Shown piece by piece: positions 1-8,974 of a DNA stretch of 25,769 nt. Below the pieces are notes generated by a model that was given only the letters and a program-made list of their open reading frames with translations, made no database searches and was not told the origin of the DNA. This DNA comes from Euplotes cf. woodruffi 2 WChen-2021 (lineage: Eukaryota > Ciliophora > Spirotrichea > Euplotida > Euplotidae): NCBI GenBank assembly GCA_021441665.1, contig JAGYYN010005303.1, positions 1-25,769 on the forward strand, read 5' to 3'. Each line of letters opens with the position of its first letter. The stretch's first letter is position 1. The translations under genes and the position numbers were made by a program.

Positions 1-541
1 TACTTCCTTTTCTTGCAATTTCAAGAAGGCTGTACACGATATCTTCTCTTTGCCCATTCACTTCAAGGGACCCTTCAAGATTAATATAGTGCGAGTTAAG
101 AATATTTGGATGTTTCTTTAGCATCTCCATGACCTGGAACTCTTTAACAAACATATCCTGAGCGACAGAGTTGGCAAAGCTCTTATCCTTTCTAAGTATC
201 TTAACAGCGTACATGCTACCCCAGTGATCATAACAGCTGAATACCTTAGAAGATCCACCTGTGCCGAGTAGCATATCAATTTTAAAGCTGTTACACCTCC
301 CTCCCCACTGTGTATCTATCATATTTATAATTGCAAATTCATCGTTGCCTAAATACTCTGACTGAGTAATCTTCGCTCAGCTGCTGAATATCTTCCTAAA
401 GGGTGCTTAACCGTGCATAATACCCAGCTGTAATACCCGCATAATTCACTAGTGGATTTGGTGTCAAAACTAGATTATTAGTATGCAGTGGGGTTTGAGA
501 TAGACGAAAATTATGGATTTTTATTATTGATCATGTAGATG
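1..541 (-). CDS. Protein kinase, N-terminal part (runs off the left edge)
   Basis: The minus strand encodes the start of a protein kinase domain. The glycine loop reads LGTGGSSKVFSC, followed by MYAVKILRKDK, which carries the ATP-binding lysine. Further on comes FVKEFQVMEMLKKHPNI, fitting the C-helix glutamate region, and then the residues toward the hinge, where the window ends. A 28-bp GT...AG intron lies at 396-423; the exon upstream of it encodes a low-complexity leader (TPNPLVNYAGITAG). One in-frame TGA is read as Cys. A second intron at 542-574 is likely, but I could not find a convincing start codon beyond it. The catalytic loop and C-lobe are outside the window, so the kinase family cannot be named. 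The kinase call is firm; the 5' model is not. Confidence 0.85.
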
Positions 542-835
542 CTAAAAGGCTGTTTTAATAGATCAGTGCGAGACGGTGGGATTGTATTGGTTTTTGATTT
601 GGGGTTTAGAAGCAATGATTTTGGATTGTGTATTTTGGTGAAAACGAGATTTTTAGGGGTTCGAGGGTCAGGGGATTATGAGAAAGATTTGAGGGATGTT
701 TTGTTAGATTAATATTTATTTTTGGTATTCTGATTGGTATGGATTTTTAGTGAGAGTAAAAAAGTGATGCTGAGTACATGATATTATTGAATTCATAGTT
801 AGAACTTGTTATTGTAGAGAAAGATAGAACTATTT

Positions 836-1264
836 TTACTTTCTCGGGTTGTCAATGCTCCGTGCATATCCCAGCATAATCATAGCGATTGCTCTAAGAA
901 TAAAAATGATGGCTGAGAAGATGATGATGAATATGTGTAGTGTGGAGAAGCCTCTCCAGACGATCTCAGAGTTGTCTGGCCTTCCGTGCCAAATAATCGC
1001 CATCGATACGATCCAAATAATATCAAAGAACATGATCAATGCGTTTAATAATATCACCATGAGCTTTACATTGCTTCCGCTGTCTTCGTGGTATCTTGAT
1101 TTTTGGAGACATTTGACCAGTACGTACGAAAGCAACGCAATTGCGAAGTTCCAGTCTGGCCTCTTGAGGCAGTTCACCGTCGCGAGGATAGCAATCACGA
1201 GAAATCACCATTCGCTGACGACTCACGGAGTCACGAGCCCAGATGACTTTGATTCATCTTCCAT
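836..1264 (-). CDS. Small four-helix membrane protein, possibly AGTRAP-like
   Basis: A 142-residue protein on the minus strand. The start is the ATG at 1264, giving MEDESKSSGL; the shorter reading from 1198 begins at a GTG and drops the first part because two TGA codons there are read as Cys (TPCVVSEWC). Four hydrophobic stretches are visible: VIAILATVNCL, FAIALLSYVLV, LMVILLNALIMFFDIIWIVSMAIIW and a C-terminal stretch IFIIIFSAIIFILRAIAMI. The layout and the FDIIWI motif before a tryptophan resemble the angiotensin receptor-associated protein (AGTRAP) family, but that is a weak resemblance from memory, not a search result. A membrane location is a confident inference; function is unknown. It ends AAG TAA, about 300 bp from the 5' part of the kinase gene on the same strand. 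Confidence 0.75.
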
Positions 1265-2031
1265 TTCGTATTTTATAAATTCAATATAAATTTTTGAATT
1301 TTAAATAAGAAAATTAAATTATTTGAAGAATCATGAATCAACAGAAAATTATTTGGTGTGAGGATTTAAAAATTTTTAACAATTAAGAGTTTTGATAAGA
1401 ATTGGAAGTGAGAAAGAGGTTGTAATATTTTGAAGCTTTTTAACAGTTTTAAAATACTCACGTATAGTAAAAATATAGTGATGTAGTTAAGTAATGTTGG
1501 ATTTATTTTTACTAAATAAGTTAATTTTTTGCTATATTTTAATTTATACGAAAGCCAATCTTGAAGCTTGTATCTGTAAGTAAGTAAATTTGTTACACAT
1601 TTTTATTAAAAAAATTTTAATAATAAAATAATTTAAAAAAAAGTATAAAAACTCAATAAATGTAAAAAACCCTTCTATCCAAAACTATAGAAGTTAATAA
1701 AGTTACAACTATAACAAACTTATAATAATCTTATTTTTAATTTCTACTCGAACTTAATTATTTAATCATTACAAACCCCATTTCTCATTACCTAACACCA
1801 CAATCATCCTAATCCCTTCACCAACCAAACCCTCAATTTTCACAACAAAAAAACATTAAAAACTTACAAAACCCAATCTAAACATCCACAACCTCTGTCG
1901 ATATTTTATCAATAAAAAGCTGCAAATTCAACAAATAATTAAAAACATCCCGTATTCCTCAATTTCATGCTAAATCTCGACCCCTATCTTTCCTTCCGTT
2001 TGCCTGTGTCCTAATATCTGACTTCTGCTAG
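1265..2031. other. AT-rich non-coding stretch
   Basis: There are no reading frames above chance length even with TGA read as Cys. The DNA is strongly AT-rich, with A/T runs, up to about 1900. It probably contains the promoter of the membrane protein gene that begins at 1264. GC content rises from about 1980, where the doubtful frame of the next entry starts. Confidence 0.5.
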
Positions 2032-2427
2032 CCCAGCCGTGGTCAGCATGCAAATGCATGTCTATGGATATCTAAGCAATTCTCTGCCTTTCAAAGGGTT
2101 ATTTACATCAGTCGCTATTTAGATTGAGCTTGCATCGGCTTTTATAAAGCACTTACCATTATTTTCTATTCACTTCAAGCTATTTTCTTCACTCATTCGA
2201 CAAAAAATAACAAAAAGAAACCAGTTTTTGATGGGAAAGGATTTGCACGAAAAGATCATTCCAAATGGGGACGAGACTTTTGAGGATGATATGTTGGTCG
2301 TTGGGGATTGCAGCCAACGATAGAATTAGCTAAATGATTATTATATAACGGGGTTTTAGATCAATCAGACTGGAAATGGCTTTGGGAGGCTTTTTCGTTA
2401 TTTACTTGATTAGATTTGGTATTTTAA
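2032..2427 (+). CDS. Doubtful 131-codon frame, readable only with UGA as Cys
   Basis: From the TAG at 2029-2031 to the TAA at 2425-2427 the plus strand is open for 131 codons if TGA is Cys. The translation includes VFDGKGFARKDHSKW and GLQPTIELAKCLLYNG; five of the seven cysteines are TGA codons. The stretch is richer in GC than its surroundings. Against it: there is not one methionine, so no start is available without an upstream exon, and a competing frame with an ATG at 2231 (MGKDLHEKIIPNGDETF) overlaps it. It may be an internal exon, an old gene remnant, or a chance frame. I recognise no family. Confidence 0.3.
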
Positions 2428-3284
2428 TTACGGTTTTAGATCATTCTTTATTTAAAATAAAAATTATTTTCAATGTTTACGAATAATGCGATACTGTAGT
2501 GTTTAGTTTTATTTATTCAAAATACTCATTTTGACTTTGATAGTTTTTTTGAATATATTGAGGTTTTTTATGAATAATAATACTCGAATTTAAATTTAGA
2601 AATCATGAATAAGTATTGATTGTTATTGATTACTATAGTGGACATATGAAAGGTAAATTATGTTTATTTGTGATAATCAGTCTCATTTTTAAGTTTACAA
2701 TAATTTTTTCAATATCTTCATCAAAAGTTAAAATCATTGATATGCTACTAGATCTTCTATCAAAGTAAGAGATGGTGAGTCAAGCATATGTTCCAAACAA
2801 CTCTTACTGCTATATCTTGCCAAACTCTTTAAATCGATACTGCTGAAAGCAGAGGATTAAAGAGCAAGTATGCTTTACTGAAGCTAAGCACAGTTTAAAG
2901 CTTAATTATTTTCGAGTTTACGTGAAGACCATTCGAAATTTTCAAAAAATTATCAATCACACCACATTTCAGTAATTAATGATTTTTTAAACCAAACCGC
3001 AAAAAGACAATATGAAAATCTGGTGTATGGACATAAACAATAAATGATTTCAAATTAAACAAGCAAAGCGAGTTTTAGTCTCACGATTGTTTAGATTTCA
3101 CTATGCAAGATATCTAAACTAAGGATTTCAAGTCTCCACGTTCGAAGATTTGAAATTTGATATTTAACAGGTGATTGCAAACGCCTTTTTTCACTAACAA
3201 ATACAATTAAATACAAAACAAAAAGATATTCGTTATAGTTAAACTTATACCAAAAATTGATTTATTGCTTTCCTCGTTCAGAGC
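2428..3284. other. AT-rich non-coding stretch
   Basis: No coding frame could be supported. The stretch holds the nested inverted-repeat structure at 2782-2875. The remainder is AT-rich intergenic DNA downstream of the doubtful frame and of the convergent orphan gene that ends at 3285. Confidence 0.5.
2782..2875. ncRNA. Nested inverted repeats, possible structured RNA
   Basis: Four pairs of complementary segments nest inside one another. AAGCATA (2782-2788) pairs with TATGCTT (2869-2875). CTTG (2816-2819) pairs with CAAG (2865-2868). CTCTTTA (2825-2831) pairs with TAAAGAG (2858-2864). CTGCT (2840-2844) pairs with AGCAG (2848-2852) around a GAA loop. On the 3' side the outer segments abut almost without a gap, as in a real stem. 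It does not fit a tRNA (no T-arm consensus) and I could not match a snRNA. The structure is seen in the sequence; that it is transcribed is conjecture. Confidence 0.35.
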
Positions 3285-3830
3285 TTATTCATTTCTGTGC
3301 TCGAGGTCATAATTAAAATTAACTTGGTCGTTGCTTAACAGAAGTCCTTTGGTTCTCTTCACTTTATCACTGACTCTTTTATTCTTAAATATCGTCTGTC
3401 TGAAAATATGAGGAGATTTGAAGCCTTTCATATGGGAGACTCTTGCCAACCTGACTTTGTCATCAAGTGTGTCAAGCCACGAAGTAAGTCCTTGGTTTTG
3501 GCGAGAGCTGTTGGATTCATCTATCGACTGAAACATTCTGTTAACCTTCGGGCTGAATAGTCCTCATTCTCCTTTAAGCTTATTCATCTGAGTGTCTTCA
3601 CGAGGGCTGAGGACTCTAATTTTAAAGTCTTGAATCCCAGTTTTTGTTTGATTTTGTCTTCTCCTTTTAAAGAAAGTTTTCTCAGAGTCTTTAGTATTAT
3701 TCTTCGAGCTGCTGCTCAGTTGTTTCGTCTGGATTGGAGACACCATTTGTCTAATAAATGAGGTCTTTAGCTTAATCTTTCTGACTGCCTTCTTCTGCTT
3801 TAAATTCAGGACGAGTGTTTGGATGTTCAT
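3285..3830 (-). CDS. Basic orphan protein, 181 residues
   Basis: A single uninterrupted frame on the minus strand from the ATG at 3830 to the GAA TAA at 3285-3287. Under the standard code it looks like two separate frames, because a TGA near 3564 falls between them; read as Cys it joins KLKGE-C-GLFSPKVNRMF. The protein is rich in Lys, Arg, Ser and Gln (for example FFKRRRQNQTKTG), has no hydrophobic segment and no motif I recognise, and is probably largely disordered. A nucleic-acid or cytoskeletal role would be a guess. It is divergent from DCAF11, sharing the 231-bp AT-rich gap 3831-4061, which must hold both promoters. Confidence 0.7.
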
Positions 3831-4061
3831 ATTCGTAATTATTAATAATATATCAGTGCCAATTTATATTGTTTTACATCGAGATTTTTTTAGTAAAAAT
3901 TCAATATTACTAGTTAGTTAGTATTTAAAATCCTCACGTATTTTAAATATCAGCAAAACTGAGAAATTAAACAAATTTATATGATAATTTGAATTTTTAA
4001 TAATTTTATATGTAACAGATTTGTAAATTAATGACAGTATAATAAATTATTTTTTCTTGAA

Positions 4062-5951
4062 ATGGACGATAGCATGCAACAAGACCGGTAAAGACTTTGT
4101 TTTATAATTTTAGACTTCTGGAAATCATCCGGATGCTTAGAGCCGCTGGGTATCGCCTTCCTCAGGATTTATAGCTTTCGGTAAGATCAATTAACTGCGC
4201 GATATTTTATCATGAATCTGTTGTAAATCGTATTTTCAGTGAACCTGTGACTACTTTAATAGATGAAGACTCAGATAGAGAAGAAGATCATCACAGTTCT
4301 ATACCTGAGCAGCAGTGAGAGAAAGAGCCTGAAGTGTACATGAACGCACTTGAGTTCTACCGATCTTTACAGCAGTACTCAAAACAAAAAATTATCAGAC
4401 CTCTCGGAATTCAAAGTTAGTCTTATCAATTCTTTGCCTCTCGAATAAATAAAAATATCTAAATTTAAAATTTTAGAGAATTTGGATAAACTGGGCACAT
4501 TCGAGATAAACGCATTATCGAAGCCTCAGCAAAGCGTCGCACCAGATTCGAGGTATCTACTGCCATTTTATCTATTATCATCTTACTGCATAGCAACGAG
4601 AAGCCGGAAGAAGGCAAAGCAGAGGAAAGCAGCCAACCAGGAGATATTACTGAAAATGCCGACTTAGCAAAACAACAGATAGATGAAAAAGTCATAAATC
4701 CAGATAAATACAATAAGTACAGACCGACTGGGGATAAGCTTGAAGAGCTTAAAGAATTAGTCCAGCTTACTGACAAGACCAGCATTCTCTCAGAAATGGT
4801 TCCGAATAAAATAGTCGCTTCTGTGTGTAAGTTCAGTCCAAATCATGCATAATATAGCTTTTGACTACAGTCGGCTGTATAATGGAAGATTTACGCCTCA
4901 GGGGAATTTGTATTACTGCACGAGTCAGGATTCGATCGGGCTGTTCGATACTAAGAACCCTTACGAGTTCGAACACATCAATACAATCCAAGGAAAGAAC
5001 ATCAGCTGGACGATATCGAGTGTTGACATTACTCAGGATGAAGAAAAGCTTGCTTATAGTACTCTGAGCCCGCTTATACACATTGTCGACCTCTACACTC
5101 TTAGCAAGTTTCACCATTGCATTGACCTGAGACAAGACAGTTCTGGAGAAACTACACAAAGAAGATTCCGATGTGGAGGCTGCAAGTTTAGCGGAGATGG
5201 TAATGAAATCCTTGCTGGCAGCCACTGAAAGGGTATTGCAGTTTATGACTTGATCAAACAACACAAATCGATTACCATCACCAAAGCCCACGATAACGAT
5301 ATTAACAGCGTGTGCTTTGCAAACCGCACCAATTCGCATATTATTTATACAGGCAGCGACGACTGCTTTGTTAAAGTCTGGGACAGAAGAATTTTAGATA
5401 ATAGTAAACCTATCGGCTGCTTTGTTGGACACAGCGAAGGAATTACTTATGTTGATTCTAGAGGCGATGAAAGGTATCTTTTGTCTATCGCAAAAGATCA
5501 AACTTTAAAACTATGGGACTTGAGAAAATCAATGAATACAATTGAAGAGTGTAACAATATGTCAGCACTGAAAAGCGTTTACGGATATGATTACAGAATG
5601 CATGATTACCCATACCCTCATAATCCAAATAAGCACGAACTTGATAAATCAGTATGCACATTTACAGGATTTGAATGCCTCCAAACAAATATAAGAGCAT
5701 ATTTCTCTCCTGCTGAGACAACAGGACAAAGATACATATACACTGGGTCTTCGGATGGCTGAGTCTACATTTATGATATATTAACAGGAGAAAACAAGTG
5801 ATGCATTAACTCAAAATCTGCATCTGTCCTTCGAGATGTTTCATGGCATCCAAAACTACCATTTATTGCCGCGACTTCATTTATGGGAAATATAAACGTC
5901 TTTGAGTACGACACGATGAAAGAATATCAACCGAAGAATAGAAGATTTTAA
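4062..5951 (+). CDS. DCAF11: WD40 repeat protein DCAF11 (CRL4 substrate receptor)
   Basis: Seven exons: 4062-4087, 4114-4149, 4175-4180, 4240-4415, 4477-4552, 4594-4826 and 4858-5951. The introns are 25-61 bp with GT...AG ends, all phases agree, and they add up to 548 residues; human DCAF11 is about 546. The N-terminus has the short helix LLEIIRMLRAAGF and an acidic region, then come WD40 repeats. Two DWD boxes are clear (VKVWDRR, LKLWDLR), the DDB1-contact motif of CRL4 receptors. Long matches to DCAF11 include GHSEGITYVDSRGDERYL and VLRDVSWHP. By family knowledge it recruits substrates to the Cul4-DDB1 ubiquitin ligase. The frame carries several TGA Cys codons and no frameshift site; exon 3 has only six bases. 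Its stop is TTT TAA. Confidence 0.92.
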
Positions 5952-8900
5952 GTTACCAAAATCATTCAATTTCATCTCGATTATTAACTTTTAAATAATA
6001 TTGGAATTAATTAATTATTGAGTGTTCTTCACTTTAATAAATCATGACCCTTTTACCTGACTTCGAACGATCAATACATCGAAGTCAACCCTATCATTTT
6101 AAATATTTTAAGGCAAATATTTTAATAAAATTTAATACAATATTATATCTAAAATCTGATTAAAATAATACCAAGTAACCAAGCCAATTCATGATTTTGC
6201 TTAAAAATTGTCAAAAATACCTGCTTAAAAGTACTATAAAAGCATCGAAGTGAATCTAAAAATACCAACAAAAAAGCATTCTCAAATAACTCCCTTACCA
6301 AAGTACTGTTGTCAGTTAACTACAAATAAACTCTATATTTAACTTCATTCCTTTATAACTAATACATATTTGCATATTGTATTATTATGTGAATTAAAAA
6401 ATAACATAATGTTATACTATTCGGCTATTGAAGAGATACTCATGCACAAGTATTATTAAAGTAATTAGAGCCAGACTGGTCAAATTCACTTACTTGTATA
6501 ATTTAATATTAAATCATATTATCAATCAGCAGACCTAAATGCTTATATTTTCACTTTTGCTATCATTCGTGATTTTAATCATGCTAAAATGCTTTAAAAA
6601 TATATTATTACACTTATTTCTCCTAGCTTTAGATTTTTTATTCAGCTGATGTCGATTTATACTGGTGCATAGATTTAGATAGTTTTTTTAGAATGGAGTA
6701 ATAATTACTCAGTTTCTTCCTTTACTTGCTTCATTGTTCTGATATATCTAAGTGGTTTAGAATATTAGTTACCTTGAAACACTGGATTTGATCAATATTA
6801 TTATAAAAGCTGTATTTTCATTTATCTGAACATTTTAAACTCTTTTTATATTATCAAAATACTTAGAAAGATATGCTATTATATTTAAATTGACTTGAAT
6901 ATTGAGTCAGCCGATTTGATTATAAACAGTATATAGGTTTTATAGGTCAGGAGTACATAATTTATTATACTTTACCTGTTTTTGATTGCATGCCTCTCAC
7001 ATGCATGAGCAACATTCAAAATATGTGATAAGTATGAACAATCGATATATTATTAACTTCTTTTCAAAGTTCAATGTATTTGTCCTATTGATCAATGCAC
7101 CGACTCTTCTGACTGGAAATACACGATGCAAATCGGTGGTTTACCACTGCACCCAAAATTTTATAAATCGACCTCACTTGCATCTGTAAATAGTTTTTTT
7201 ACTGCTGTGGAGAGTTACTGGGCCTGAATGGTCACCTTTTTAATTCACTGCTTGTACTTTTGTTTTATTTATGAATAATGTCTACAGTAAGTTTGAAATA
7301 ATACATTACTTTACTTTAGTATCAACTTTTGTGAAGAGAAATAAGTATCGTCCATCAATTTGTACCAAGTCTGCTTTGTGTAGTTCACAAAAATAACATA
7401 GTCTTTACTCAGCAGAATTAAATTTACTTTTACAACCTTCACTTTGGCTTTCATAAACAGATGATTTCAAACTCTGAATAAGTTTATTTGCCTTTGACTG
7501 AGTAATGACAGTAAAATCGCATTACCTTTACTGCTGCTCTTCGATATTTGGCATAGCACAACAAATAGTGATTCACTGTTTGAAAATCAAATCAATATCT
7601 AAAGATTCTTTATATCCTCCGATTTGTCTAAAAAAGAGTAAATTTCACTTTGATATAAGTAATAATTTGAGTCAAGCCAAAAGCAAAAAAGATACCAAAT
7701 TCCTTCTTTCGTAGTTAAAGCTCTTGAGATCCATTCTCGTTCTATATTCAAAATAACACCATTTTATTTTTCAGTACCACTTGTATAATATTGTCAATGA
7801 CGGTAATCTGATTTTTAATTATAGATATATCTTTTTTTCCAAAATCTAAGGAGGATGACCGAATGGTAAGATCTGTCTGCGTTGTAGTTTACATGATTAA
7901 AGTTTTTATCTTAGTTAAAATTAAGTTTTGATTAACACCATTGATTATTTGATACTGTTACATACTTTGCTAATCTCCATACCTGACTATTAATATCGAT
8001 AGTTTAAGCGATTTTATTCAGATTCATTCGATATAGCATAAGACTGGAGAAAATAGCATTTCTCTGATTGAATCGTTATTACTACTTGGATAGGTGTAAC
8101 TGTTGATTCCAACTCAGCTGACCTCGCATAGACAAATTAACATTAATCTTTTTGAGCAAAAATAAATTAATTGATTTCGATAGTAAGCGTAAAATTGAAC
8201 ATTAAAGGCTTAGCTTGTTAATCGATTTAACATTATTCAGTACTCAATTGCGATCAACTTTCCATTCTTGGTTTACTAGCTTAATTTTATCGTGACGTAA
8301 CAATTATTTTTTTATGTAATCAATATCTGAATTATTGAAGTAGAGTACTTAACCAAAGTAATTTTTCTGAGGCTCCATAAAAAATGGACTTAGTATTTTT
8401 TTAACTAAAGCTATTGGTTAAATTAGTTTTTGTCTTGTGTTTATTAACCATCACGTAAATAAGCATGACCACATACACAGCGGTAATAAGTTTGATAAGT
8501 ATTCAAAGTAGCTTACTAACAAACATACGATAGGCTATATAAGTGACTATCTACTTTCCTCCAATCGATTGAACAATAAGATGATCAGTTTCTAAAGCTA
8601 TCTTGACCAATGATCCTTTACGCATTGATAAGGTAAATCTTGACAGTCTTTAATTTTTCGCTTTCAAATGCAGCTGTGTAAAATGTAATTATTAAAAAAA
8701 ATGTTAATTCATCGATACAAGTTATCAAAATAAATCTCGCTTTGTATATTTTACGTTTATAATTTTATGCTGAAATTTTCTTTTTAATAAGATAGTCTTT
8801 ATTTCAATAATAACTAGTTGCTGATTCTTACTCTATTTTGCACACCAAAAGGGAGGATTTTAAGTTTATCATTACAAAATCGATATTTAAATATTAACAG

Positions 8901-8974
8901 CCCCACTTTAGTATTTAATTAAAACAGCCGAAATACGAATATAATTGATGTAAATACATAATTTATTGCGTAAT
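5952..8974. other. 3-kb gene-free AT-rich region
   Basis: Between DCAF11 and PTEN I find no gene I can defend on either strand, with TGA as Cys and frameshifts allowed. Frames of 60-90 codons occur (for example 6931-7189 plus, 7290-7734 minus) but are about what is expected with two stop codons in such AT-rich DNA, and they lack the codon composition of the real genes nearby. No terminal inverted repeat or transposase was seen. It includes the DCAF11 3' flank with the hairpin at 6058-6087, and the PTEN promoter. In a germline genome such a block could be eliminated DNA. Confidence 0.5.
6058..6087. repeat. Perfect 9-bp inverted repeat, 12-nt loop
   Basis: TGACTTCGA (6058-6066) and TCGAAGTCA (6079-6087) are exact reverse complements around a 12-base spacer, about 110 bases after the DCAF11 stop. 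It could form a hairpin in the 3' flank or be a protein binding palindrome. No similar pair was noticed after the other genes. Confidence 0.5.

Noticed and set aside
849-1289. 146-codon plus-strand frame
   Set aside because: It is antisense to the four-helix membrane protein, whose start, hydrophobic pattern and TGA Cys codons make better sense.
1990-2160. GC-richer patch with the palindrome CATGCAAATGCATG as a possible snRNA or telomerase RNA gene
   Set aside because: It has no telomeric template sequence and no snRNA core motif. The patch is better explained by the start of the 131-codon frame.
4849-4851. Apparent +1 shift at GCA-TAA in DCAF11 near 4849
   Set aside because: A 31-bp intron, 4827-4857, with GTAAGT...TATAG ends removes this TAA in phase and is the simpler reading.
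6931-7189. 86-codon plus frame, and the 7505-7714 frame
   Set aside because: Lengths are within chance for AT-rich DNA with two stops. There is no recognisable domain and no supporting neighbour exon.
7290-7734. Minus-strand reading starting MDLKSFNYERRNL with possible introns and a shift, and a block WYKLMDD recalling ubiquitin proteases
   Set aside because: Different frames look equally good, no single set of introns and shifts gives a consistent chain, and the codons are much more AT-rich than in the real genes.
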